The notes below the pieces were generated by a model. It was given only the letters and a program-made list of their open reading frames with translations. It did not search any database and was not told the origin of the DNA. DNA of 64,000 bases, taken from positions 2,356,001-2,420,000 of the forward strand of contig OY762508.1 of assembly GCA_963665975.1 (NCBI GenBank). The letters run 5' to 3'. The stretch is from G963665975 sp963665975. GTDB taxonomy: Bacteria > Bacteroidota > Rhodothermia > Rhodothermales > Bin80. A program made the position numbers and the translations under genes. Within the stretch, counting starts at the first letter, position 1. Each line of letters starts with the position of its first letter. Shown in pieces: positions 44,177 through 51,767 of this stretch.

Positions 44177-45047
44177 AGTCAATACTCCTTCGTTGGGTGC
44201 CGAGTGGATGATGGCGAGCGGGATCAGTATTGCTGATTCGCCTGGCGCTACGATACGTGTGCCTGTTTGTTTCGCGTTGCACTGGCCGCGTCAATAGACT
44301 AGGTGTGCAGATTCCGGACAAGAGCCTCATTCCGCCAGTCCCATTCACCTCCATCAGAAGCAGTTCATGAATCTGGTGGAAACCCCCTTCCTCGCAGCAG
44401 AGATACAAGATAGGGAGGAAGCCATCGGAATGAACGGACGCAGACGCACCCCGTCAGGGTAGAGTACCTCCAGTATTGCGCTTGCACATGCGGGCAGGCG
44501 AACCAATTACCAGGAATACCTCTGATGTAACACGCGTCACCTTCCGCAATAGACTACCGCCTATCTGCGATCAGACGACCAAATCGACCATTCTCCAAAC
44601 AGATGGCAGCGCAGCTTGGCCCACTGTGTGGGCTACACTAGACCATGTGCACCGCCCCACGCCAATCGGAGTTGAATACTAAACGGACCTATACTGGAAG
44701 TCATGTGAATAAGGTGGGATGAGCAAGGTTGATGATCCATTATGGTTGCGGGATGGAACGCGTGCGGATCTCGGGTCTCATTACGACGGAACGTCTCCCG
44801 AGCAAATGACAAATATGGGCCAGAAAAGGACTTGCAATTTTTCGGAAGGAACCCGGATAGGCTTGATCCTCTACCGGCAATATCGACTACCTGATCGGCA
44901 CATCCACAATGCCAATGTCCTTTCCTGCAAGGGCATTGATGGGGTTAGCAAATTAAAGGCATCATCCTTTTTGTCCCTCTTTCGGCTCTATCCGATCCTT
45001 GGACATTGTCGCCAACCTCAAATCTAATTGACGTTTATCATCAGGGG
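44177..45047. other. gene-poor region, no convincing coding sequence
   Basis: 870 bp upstream of the lipoprotein gene and left of the tandem array. Only short frames occur; the longest (44719-45027, plus, 102 codons) has no recognisable domain, no proper ribosome site and an unremarkable composition. The stretch is more AT-rich than the rest of the window. Confidence 0.6.
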
Positions 45048-45482
45048 TTTAATGCGAGGCAGGGTATAACTAGAGCGTAGTGTGGTTGTTTAATGCGAGG
45101 CAGGGTATAACTAGAGCGTGGTGTGGTTGTTTAATGCGAGGCAGGGTATAACTAGAGCGTGGTGTGGTTGTTTAATGCGAGGCAGGGTATAACTAGAGCG
45201 TGGTGTGGTTGTTTAATGCGAGGCAGGGTATAACTAGAGCGTGGTGTGGTTGTTTAATGCGAGGCAGAGTATAACTAGAGCGTGGTGTGGTTGTTTAATG
45301 CGAGGCAGAGTATAACTAGAATGTGGTATGGTTGTCTAATGCGAGGCAGAGTATAATTAGAGTGTGGTATGGTTGTTTAATGCGAGGTAGAGTATAATTA
45401 GAACGTGGCATGATTGTTTAATGCGAGGCAGAGTATAATAAAGAGTGCGTTCGTGGGTCTAATTGTACGCAGGGCATAATAC
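45048..45482 (+). repeat. 41-bp direct tandem repeat array, ten units plus an eroded eleventh
   Basis: Units begin at 45048, 45089, 45130, 45171, 45212, 45253, 45294, 45335, 45376 and 45417, all exactly 41 bp apart, with a decayed copy at 45458. Each starts TTTAATGCGAGGCAG, continues through GTATAACTAGAG and ends GTGTGGTTG. Units 2-5 are identical and unit 1 differs by one base; changes accumulate to the right, with TATAAC turning into TATAAT in the last three full units. No open frame spans the array, and there are no spacers, so it is not a CRISPR. Confidence 0.97.
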
Positions 45483-46040
45483 GGAGCTGCTTCCGTTCCT
45501 GTCGAAGGCCGCAATGGCATAACAGGATTCACATGCCTGACCAGCGATGAACTGCCCCCGTAATCTTCAGCCTTCCGCTCAAGCGCCAATATAGTCCGAG
45601 TCGGTTTTTCTTAGGGTTTGTAGCGTTTCGCATAGGTCCGGACATTGGTGTCTTAGGGCTACACGCGAGTGGTTCGGCGCACAATTAGAACCAGTCGTGG
45701 GGCGTGCTGCGCAAGGGAGGAAGCTGTTTCTGCAGGAGATTACATCTTGGCCTACGCGAGAGAAATCGGACAAACAGCCGATTACGATAAGCCGATTGCG
45801 CTCCACAACCTCACCAAGAGTATTACTCAGGTTATTTGTCAAGAACTGGATTCTGGTCAATTAAGGGCAGTCCTGACTAGTGCATCCAGAAACGAACCGA
45901 TCTCAAATTACACGTAGAGGTGAGCAAGCAGCCGTTTTTTGCAAAGCAATCTTTAGCATAACCGCTATTGAGTGAGGATTTTATCAAAGACTGCCTTTAG
46001 CATGGAGGCAAAGTCCGCTGTGGAAGCTTGAAATATCAGA
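45483..46040. other. gene-poor region between the tandem array and the Fic gene
   Basis: 558 bp downstream of the fic gene's 3' end. Short frames on both strands (for example 45669-45917 plus and 45579-45860 minus) overlap one another and have no recognisable features. It contains one arm of an imperfect 25-bp direct repeat (45492-45516). Confidence 0.6.
45492..45516 (+). repeat. left copy of an imperfect 25-bp direct repeat flanking fic
   Basis: TCCGTTCCTGTCGAAGG followed by a 3' part ending GCAATG matches 47334-47358 in 21 of 25 positions by eye. The two copies bracket the fic gene and its upstream region. Confidence 0.45.
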
Positions 46041-47222
46041 TCACGACGTAACAACAGATTCGGTATCGTGAAACAGGTCGATATATTCTTGATACGCAAA
46101 ACTCCGGTAACGAGTCCGCTGGGCGATTTTGCGCAAGATTCCGCAATCGACCATCCTCGCAACCAATTTGTTGGCCGGGACATACGTTGTTCCCATCACT
46201 TTTTGCGCCTCGCTCACCGAAATTATTGGACGTTCATAGATATGATCCAGTACACGATAGCCGTTAGCGGCGGCGCGGCCAAAGTTGTCTGTTATCACGC
46301 GCCGATGTTTTTCACGGAGAGCGAGTATTTTCCTTGCCGTGTCGGCAGCCTGTTTACTCACCACCTCGACGCCGCGCAGGAAGAAGACAAGCCACCGTTC
46401 CCATGCCCCAGCGTTGTGTACGGCATTCAGTCCATCGTAGTACTGCTGTCGGTGCTGCTTAAAATACCAAGACAGGTAGAGGACAGGTTTAGCCAAGACC
46501 TTTCGCTCACAGAGCATAAACGTAATGAGCAGTCGCCCTACACGGCCGTTGCCGTCCAAGAAGGGATGAATCATTTCGAACTGGGCATGGACCAGCCCGA
46601 TTTTGACTAGTAGGGGCAAGTCCGTGTCAGCATGGATAAATCGCTCCAAGTGCGACATGTCTTCTGCGACTTGGTGGGGTGGAGGCGGGACGAAGCTAGC
46701 CTCCTGCAGCGTGCGGCCGAAGGGTCCAATCCAGTTTTGGCTTTTACGCAACTCACCGGGCATGAGATGGGCCCCCCGGGCGCCTTGAAGAAGCCTGGAA
46801 TGGATTTCCCGGATCAGCCGAATCGAAATCGGCAATTCCTTCAGTCTTTCGAGGCCATGGTTCATGGCGGCGACATAGTTCACCAGTTCGTCTACGTCGC
46901 TCGTTCGCCGTAGTGTGGACACACCCTCTTCAGCCGCCAGCAGGTCTGGCAGTGTGCTCTGCACCCCTTCAATCTGGCTCGACAGAACAGCCTCCTTGCG
47001 GACATACATGGGAACGAACAAGTCCGGGTCTGGCAGCATCTGCATGATGCCGTCTAGGCGGCCTAGAGCGCGGTCGGCCTGCGATAACACAACCTGTAAC
47101 TCTCCGGTAATCGTGATGGATGGATTAGGCGGCAGGGGTGCTGGAATGAATGCCCGGTAACCACCTGGCTGTTGCCTGTACATCCCTGCGCGACTGGCAT
47201 AGTTGTTCTGGCGATGAGTCAT
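46041..47222 (-). CDS. class II Fic-domain protein (predicted AMP-transferase) with intramolecular inhibitory motif
   Basis: The 393-residue protein has the complete Fic motif HPFLDGNGRVGR at 219-230, with catalytic His219 and the phosphate anchor. The inhibitory helix motif S-x-x-x-E-G is SSQIEG at 81-86, which defines class II Fic proteins: Glu85 should block productive ATP binding until relieved. A C-terminal winged helix (ISVSEAQKVMGTTYVPANKLVARM) is typical of Fic/DOC transcription-factor-like members. Family members usually transfer AMP to a protein hydroxyl. No separate antitoxin gene is adjacent. It is flanked by gene-poor AT-rich DNA. Confidence 0.93.
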   Translation of the reverse strand: MTHRQNNYASRAGMYRQQPGGYRAFIPAPLPPNPSITITGELQVVLSQADRALGRLDGIMQMLPDPDLFVPMYVRKEAVLSSQIEGVQSTLPDLLAAEEGVSTLRRTSDVDELVNYVAAMNHGLERLKELPISIRLIREIHSRLLQGARGAHLMPGELRKSQNWIGPFGRTLQEASFVPPPPHQVAEDMSHLERFIHADTDLPLLVKIGLVHAQFEMIHPFLDGNGRVGRLLITFMLCERKVLAKPVLYLSWYFKQHRQQYYDGLNAVHNAGAWERWLVFFLRGVEVVSKQAADTARKILALREKHRRVITDNFGRAAANGYRVLDHIYERPIISVSEAQKVMGTTYVPANKLVARMVDCGILRKIAQRTRYRSFAYQEYIDLFHDTESVVTS

Positions 47223-47291
47223 ATTACTATCATGTAGGGTGTAGAAGGCGCAGGGTTCAGTCGTGGAATGCCAGAATACTTATAATATAAA

Positions 47292-47319
47292 CATATTTTA
47301 TGATTGTGCATAAAATATG
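47292..47319. promoter_or_regulatory. AT-rich perfect inverted repeat upstream of fic
   Basis: CATATTTTATG (47292-47302), a 6-bp centre, and CATAAAATATG (47309-47319) form a perfect 11-bp dyad. It is 70-97 bp upstream of the fic start, in the position expected for an operator or promoter-overlapping site. The Fic protein itself has a winged helix, so autoregulation is possible. Confidence 0.55.
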
Positions 47320-47333
47320 ATTAAGATCTTAAA

Positions 47334-47358
47334 TCCGTTCTTGTCGAAGGTAGCATTG
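47334..47358 (+). repeat. right copy of the imperfect 25-bp direct repeat flanking fic
   Basis: TCCGTTCTTGTCGAAGG followed by a part ending GCATTG, in the same orientation as the copy at 45492-45516, with four mismatches. Between the copies lie 1.8 kb holding fic and its operator-like repeat. Confidence 0.45.
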
Positions 47359-47717
47359 CACAGAAGGATCTAAACTCGTACCGGCCACTGAACTTATCCA
47401 GCATGCTCGCAGTCTTTCATTCCAGTGCTTCCATTACTGGATATCCCGTGCGTTGCGTAAGGCACTATTGTCGTTCCCGGGCCTAACCACTCGAAAGACA
47501 TGGCGAAAATCACCTTGCATCCAAACGGGCCTGAACGCGTACATTATCAGGAGCCTCAATAGGATTTCGGGTTATATCCTATGCTCGTGAGCGTGCGCAC
47601 CATTCGAAAGGACTTCGCTGCGCCATCGTCGCGATAACTGGCTACGCAGGCTGAAACGCGAATATCCATGGGGCGCGTCGGCACCCTCATAACCATGAAT
47701 AGGAGACTACACAGACA

Positions 47718-48401
47718 ATGTTTTTTGACCCGCTCTACATTGTGCTGATGATCCCTGGGCTGGCGCTCTCGCTGTGGGCGAGCGCCAGGACCAAGCGAGC
47801 GTTCAGCAAGTACGGAAAAGTGCGCGCACGCATGACCGGCGCCCAAGCCGCCCGCATGATGCTGGATCGCGCGGGCTTGCACGATGTCAAGATCCGCCGC
47901 GCCGGAGGTTACCTCTCGGATCACTATAATCCCGCCACCAGAAGCCTTGGCTTATCGGAGGAAGTGCATGACAAACCTTCGATCGCTGCCATTGGCGTGG
48001 CGTGCCACGAGGCCGGGCACGCGATTCAGCACGCAGAGGCTTATTCGCTGTTGCAGCTGCGGTCGTTACTCGTGCCAACTGCCAAAATCGGCTCTAACTT
48101 TGGATATTTTGCAATCATCATTGGCTTCTTTCTGGCCTCCTCGGGGTTGATAGTCCTGGGAATTGTGTTGTTCTCAGCGACAGTTCTTTTTCAACTGGTG
48201 ACGTTACCGGTTGAGTTTGACGCAAGTAGGCGAGCCAAGGTGCTTGTCCTGCAGCATGGCATGGTTACTTCACGGGAGAGTGAAGGTATCCACAGAGTGC
48301 TCGACGCCGCTGCATTGACGTACGTTGCCGCTGCCGTGTCCTCCCTTCTTACGCTATTATATTTCCTCTTGCGGTCCGGACTGCTGGGCGGCCGCCGATA
48401 G
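47718..48401 (+). CDS. YugP-like membrane zinc metallopeptidase
   Basis: The 227-residue protein has an N-terminal membrane helix (4-20), the zinc motif HEAGH at 97-101 (in ACHEAGHAIQHAEAY), and three or four more hydrophobic helices. SDHYNPATRSLGLSEEVHD and LPVEFDASRRAKVLV are hallmarks of the YugP family, in which the latter supplies the third zinc ligand. The physiological substrate is unknown. It is a monocistronic plus-strand gene with a spaced AGGAG site, convergent with the peptidase-like gene at 48484. Confidence 0.93.
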   Translation: MFFDPLYIVLMIPGLALSLWASARTKRAFSKYGKVRARMTGAQAARMMLDRAGLHDVKIRRAGGYLSDHYNPATRSLGLSEEVHDKPSIAAIGVACHEAGHAIQHAEAYSLLQLRSLLVPTAKIGSNFGYFAIIIGFFLASSGLIVLGIVLFSATVLFQLVTLPVEFDASRRAKVLVLQHGMVTSRESEGIHRVLDAAALTYVAAAVSSLLTLLYFLLRSGLLGGRR

Positions 48402-48483
48402 AAGTTGGAGCTGTGATTGGCTTCCTTGCAACATGGTGTAGGGGGAGGCTTCCGGACAGGACCGAATACATATGGATTATGCT

Positions 48484-49461
48484 CTACTGATCCTCCCGCT
48501 CAATTCGATCGTTCAGCCTGGCTAGTGCGACGAAGAGTTGTTCAAGTTCTGCGTAATAGGTGTCCTCTGCAAGAGACTCCTTGCGACCCTTCAGCGCAAC
48601 AATACTGTGTTCAAGTTTCTCTTTCTCTCCTTGTAACAGCCCAGCGCCGTGTTGTCCACCTGCCAAAGTAGTCGGGCGTCGGAAATGCGTAATGGCGGCC
48701 AGATTTCCCTCCGCAGCAGACTCTAGCTCCTCCAGACGATATCCCTGGCCGTCGCCCGTGTCTTCCAGTAAGCTGTGCTCGGTGGCCAGATGGCCCGAAG
48801 CGGTGAACGACTCCGCCGTTTTCAATGCAGCATAATAAAACACCTCCCGGACGGTGAGGCTGCCATCCTTGTCCAAATCGGCCGTGGAGCCATGCATGGC
48901 TTCGACAAGAAACTGGGGAAAGACAGTCCGATTACGCTGCGACGGAGTGCGCGTAGCCGTGATTACAATGCGCTCTGGCGCACTGAGCGCTTCAATGAAT
49001 GGAGCACTTGCGCTCGTCGTATTAATGAACACAATGCGGCCGGCGCCCAAGGAGCCTACCATCTCGGCATAGTCCCCGTCATGCAGGTCGCGGCGCGGAA
49101 TATTGAACTGTGCACGCTGCCCATTAAAACTGCCGTGCCCGAATAGCAGCACGAAGACGTGATCGTCGGGCGTGACCCGATCGGCCAGTGATGCGAACTG
49201 TGCCTGAATGTTCTCCGCCGTCGATATTCCCGCAGTAAAGGATTCGGCCTCCAGAGCACGCTCAGCAAACACCACGATCTGGTCCGCCGGGAACTGAAAG
49301 CGATCCCGAAATGCCGTGTATGCTCCGAACAGGTTGGCACGAATCTGCTCCGTGTTTTCCGGGGTGCCCCCAAGGCCGCCAATGAGAAGAGCATGCTGCG
49401 CCCGTGCGGCCTGCGGCCACAGGAGAAAAAGCAGCGGTATGATAATGCGCAGTCTTTGCAT
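48484..49461 (-). CDS. secreted caspase/legumain-fold protein lacking the catalytic cysteine, with EF-hand loop
   Basis: The 325-residue protein has a signal peptide (to about residue 22, ending ARAQ) and a C13/C14-like fold. FVLLFGHGSF carries the catalytic-type His109. The position where the nucleophile follows the next strand reads VFINTTSASAPF (145-155) with no cysteine. A 12-residue EF-hand-like loop, DLDKDGSLTVRE, is at 195-206, followed by a helical tail. It is the last gene of the DUF58/BatA-type operon, 3 bp-scale spacing from the VWA gene. It is probably a non-proteolytic or Ser/Thr-dependent variant; whether it binds calcium is an inference. Confidence 0.8.
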   Translation of the reverse strand: MQRLRIIIPLLFLLWPQAARAQHALLIGGLGGTPENTEQIRANLFGAYTAFRDRFQFPADQIVVFAERALEAESFTAGISTAENIQAQFASLADRVTPDDHVFVLLFGHGSFNGQRAQFNIPRRDLHDGDYAEMVGSLGAGRIVFINTTSASAPFIEALSAPERIVITATRTPSQRNRTVFPQFLVEAMHGSTADLDKDGSLTVREVFYYAALKTAESFTASGHLATEHSLLEDTGDGQGYRLEELESAAEGNLAAITHFRRPTTLAGGQHGAGLLQGEKEKLEHSIVALKGRKESLAEDTYYAELEQLFVALARLNDRIEREDQ

Positions 49462-49463
49462 TT

Positions 49464-51764
49464 TTATGGCATGCCCCACTTCCGCCTATAAGCCCACTCC
49501 GCGCAGAGGAGCAACACGGCAAGCAAGAATAGCAGCGGCATGTCCCACAAATACTCCGCGTGAAAAATCGACGTGCTTGAACGACGATTGCGCAGGTTGT
49601 CGGCAATTGCCGGAGCCTCATCAGCCGTGTAGTAACGGCCACCGATGGCTGCTAATTCCTCCAGCAGGGTGCGGTTCTGCGTCGCGCTGTAAAATTCCTT
49701 TCGCTCCGGACGGACCAATAAGCTCCGCTGGTGCTGGCCGATAGCGCCCGCTTCGTCCTGCGCGAATACATCCAGTGAATAGATGCCTTCCAGACCTGGC
49801 AGGACCGTTGCTGTATAGGTCCCACCCGTCGTCAGCGCTTCGTCAAAGTGAATTTCACGGCGCTCACCACGGGGATCCGTCAGGATACCACTAACGGTTG
49901 CTTCTCCCTGCGGCCGATAACCGGCATCAAAAACTTCGACCGCAATGGGGATCTCGTCTCCAGGCGCAAAGCGGCCGCGGCCCCAGGTGATGTTGACACG
50001 ATTGGGGGCCGACGCGGCGAGCCAGCGTGCCAATTGCTGCCAGAACCGCTCGTGACTGGTATCGTCGGCATCGCGCAGCATCTGCCACCGCCAGGTGCTG
50101 CTGGTGGCGAGCGCCATACTTCTGCCCTTGCCGTAGCGCTGCACGATGAGCAAGGGCTCGCGCTCTCCGTACTGGTCATCGGGCTTTTCCGCAAGAACCT
50201 GCGCGCCCGGCTTGACGCGGCCCAGATAATTGATGCTGGTAAGCTTTGGCAAGGCGGCCCAGCGCGTGCGGTTTGCCGCAAGCTCTGGTGTAAAACGCAA
50301 GATCGAGCTCTCAAGTCCGGTTGCCGTAGGCGTAAAGGCGAAGCCGTTTTCCTCGTCGGACGGGCGGACGGGGTTCTTGAACCGGCGAGGAATGACTTGG
50401 CTGCGCGCAGCATCCAACTCCACCGGCAGCAAATCCGCAATCGGAGTCCGCATGTAATCCCCCTCGGCAAAGGCCTGCCTGCCACCCATCATCAGAAAAC
50501 CACCGCCCCGCACGCGAACAAACTGCTCCACCAGGCGCAACTGTTCAAGCGAAAAGGCCGATGCCTCCACATCTCCGAATATCACAGCCTTGAACGCATA
50601 GAGGTCTTCAGCGTCAACCGGAAATCCGCCCGACAATTCGTCCGTCGTGCGGATCCCCTGTCGGTACAGTTTGCCCGTGCCCGTCCGCGTGATCGACGTA
50701 AATTCAACGACCGTGTCATCCTCCAGAGCACGCTTGATGAACTTGAAGTCCTGCCGCAAATGCCCTTCGTAATACAGTACACGCAATGTGTCCTTTCGTG
50801 CATCGACCAGCATGTGCAGCGCATTATTGGCCAGATTGCGCTCGCCGGGCGCTCCCTCGACGACCATACGATACTCATGAGCACCTTCGCGTTCATGCTC
50901 AAAAAAGAAGGCGAACTGGTCGATTTTGCCGTCCCCCTTTAGCCGGCGCTCTTCGGTTAACACGATGCGGTCGCCGTCATAGATGTTGAATGATACCGGC
51001 TGTGCTTCATCCGCCCAACTGCGCACCTTGATTTCAATTTCGGCGCCGGCCGTCTCGCCGACACCGGGAGTTACTACCACATCCAGCAATTCACGCTCAC
51101 GCTCCGGCTCCGGGTCGCCAAGGCCGATGATATGGAGTCCGATGCCCAGACTCCGAAGCTCCTCCACTTTGCTGCGCGGCATCTGGCCACTGTTGTCCCC
51201 GCCGTCTGTGATGAGGATCACACCGGTCAGCGGCAGCCCCCGAAAATCCGACAGCACCCGGTCCAGCCCGACAGACAGGTTCGTCTCATGCCCGTAAGTC
51301 ACCGCATTCAGACTGTCCGAACGCGCAGCGTCTTTGCTAAAGGCGTACGTGCGCACCTTGAAATCCTCCCGGATTCCGTTCAGGATGCCGCGCTGCTCAT
51401 CATAGAGCAGTATGCTCGCGTCGTCGCGGCGCGTCTCTCCAAGTGCACCGTCAGGCAGCGACATGCTCTCGGATGCATCGACGAGTACTGCCACAAAGTT
51501 CTCGTCCGGGACAACGTCCGGCGTGATCAGCGTGGGTTCGAGGAGAGGCAGGCTGATCAGCACGAGAGCGGCCAGCCGAAGGCCGAGCGACACCGCCCGC
51601 ACACGAGGCGTGGCATATGCCCGCATGCGGCGGTAGCGTAGGACAAGGAAGACGATGATAGCCAGGACCAACCCACCCCACCATAGCGCGGCGAATCCGG
51701 CCTGCAGCCCGATCTCTCCTTCCGCAAACTGTATGCCGCCAAACTTGAACAGGGTCTCTAGCAT
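49464..51764 (-). CDS. membrane VWA-domain protein with glutamine-amidotransferase-like domain
   Basis: The 766-residue protein has two N-terminal membrane helices (about 29-43 and 60-76), then a von Willebrand A domain with the metal site DASES (Asp96, Ser98, Ser100) and the later TDGGDNSGQ. A central segment, VRGGGFLMMGGRQAF, has the glutamine-amidotransferase-like fold without its catalytic triad. A Big-like domain and a C-terminal membrane helix (about 741-758) close it. It lies 3 bp downstream of the DUF4175-like gene, in the same operon. Such proteins are linked to aerotolerance-type or MoxR complexes. Confidence 0.85.
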   Translation of the reverse strand: MLETLFKFGGIQFAEGEIGLQAGFAALWWGGLVLAIIVFLVLRYRRMRAYATPRVRAVSLGLRLAALVLISLPLLEPTLITPDVVPDENFVAVLVDASESMSLPDGALGETRRDDASILLYDEQRGILNGIREDFKVRTYAFSKDAARSDSLNAVTYGHETNLSVGLDRVLSDFRGLPLTGVILITDGGDNSGQMPRSKVEELRSLGIGLHIIGLGDPEPERERELLDVVVTPGVGETAGAEIEIKVRSWADEAQPVSFNIYDGDRIVLTEERRLKGDGKIDQFAFFFEHEREGAHEYRMVVEGAPGERNLANNALHMLVDARKDTLRVLYYEGHLRQDFKFIKRALEDDTVVEFTSITRTGTGKLYRQGIRTTDELSGGFPVDAEDLYAFKAVIFGDVEASAFSLEQLRLVEQFVRVRGGGFLMMGGRQAFAEGDYMRTPIADLLPVELDAARSQVIPRRFKNPVRPSDEENGFAFTPTATGLESSILRFTPELAANRTRWAALPKLTSINYLGRVKPGAQVLAEKPDDQYGEREPLLIVQRYGKGRSMALATSSTWRWQMLRDADDTSHERFWQQLARWLAASAPNRVNITWGRGRFAPGDEIPIAVEVFDAGYRPQGEATVSGILTDPRGERREIHFDEALTTGGTYTATVLPGLEGIYSLDVFAQDEAGAIGQHQRSLLVRPERKEFYSATQNRTLLEELAAIGGRYYTADEAPAIADNLRNRRSSTSIFHAEYLWDMPLLFLLAVLLLCAEWAYRRKWGMP

Positions 51765-51767
51765 ACG

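Larger units (their letters stand above)
47223..47717. other. intergenic region upstream of fic and of the YugP-like gene
   Basis: 495 bp between two divergent genes. It holds the AT-rich inverted repeat and the right copy of the 25-bp repeat, listed separately. No credible coding frame was seen; the minus frame at 47556-47924 lies mostly within the YugP gene. A ribosome site (AGGAG) precedes the ATG at 47718. Confidence 0.65.

Noticed and set aside
44719..45027. 102-codon plus frame left of the tandem array
   Set aside because: The purine-rich stretch before the ATG is too close to act as a ribosome site and the product resembles nothing; its location in gene-poor AT-rich DNA makes a chance frame likelier.
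45048..45482. CRISPR array
   Set aside because: The units are head-to-tail with no unique spacers and no cas genes are nearby; it is a plain tandem repeat.
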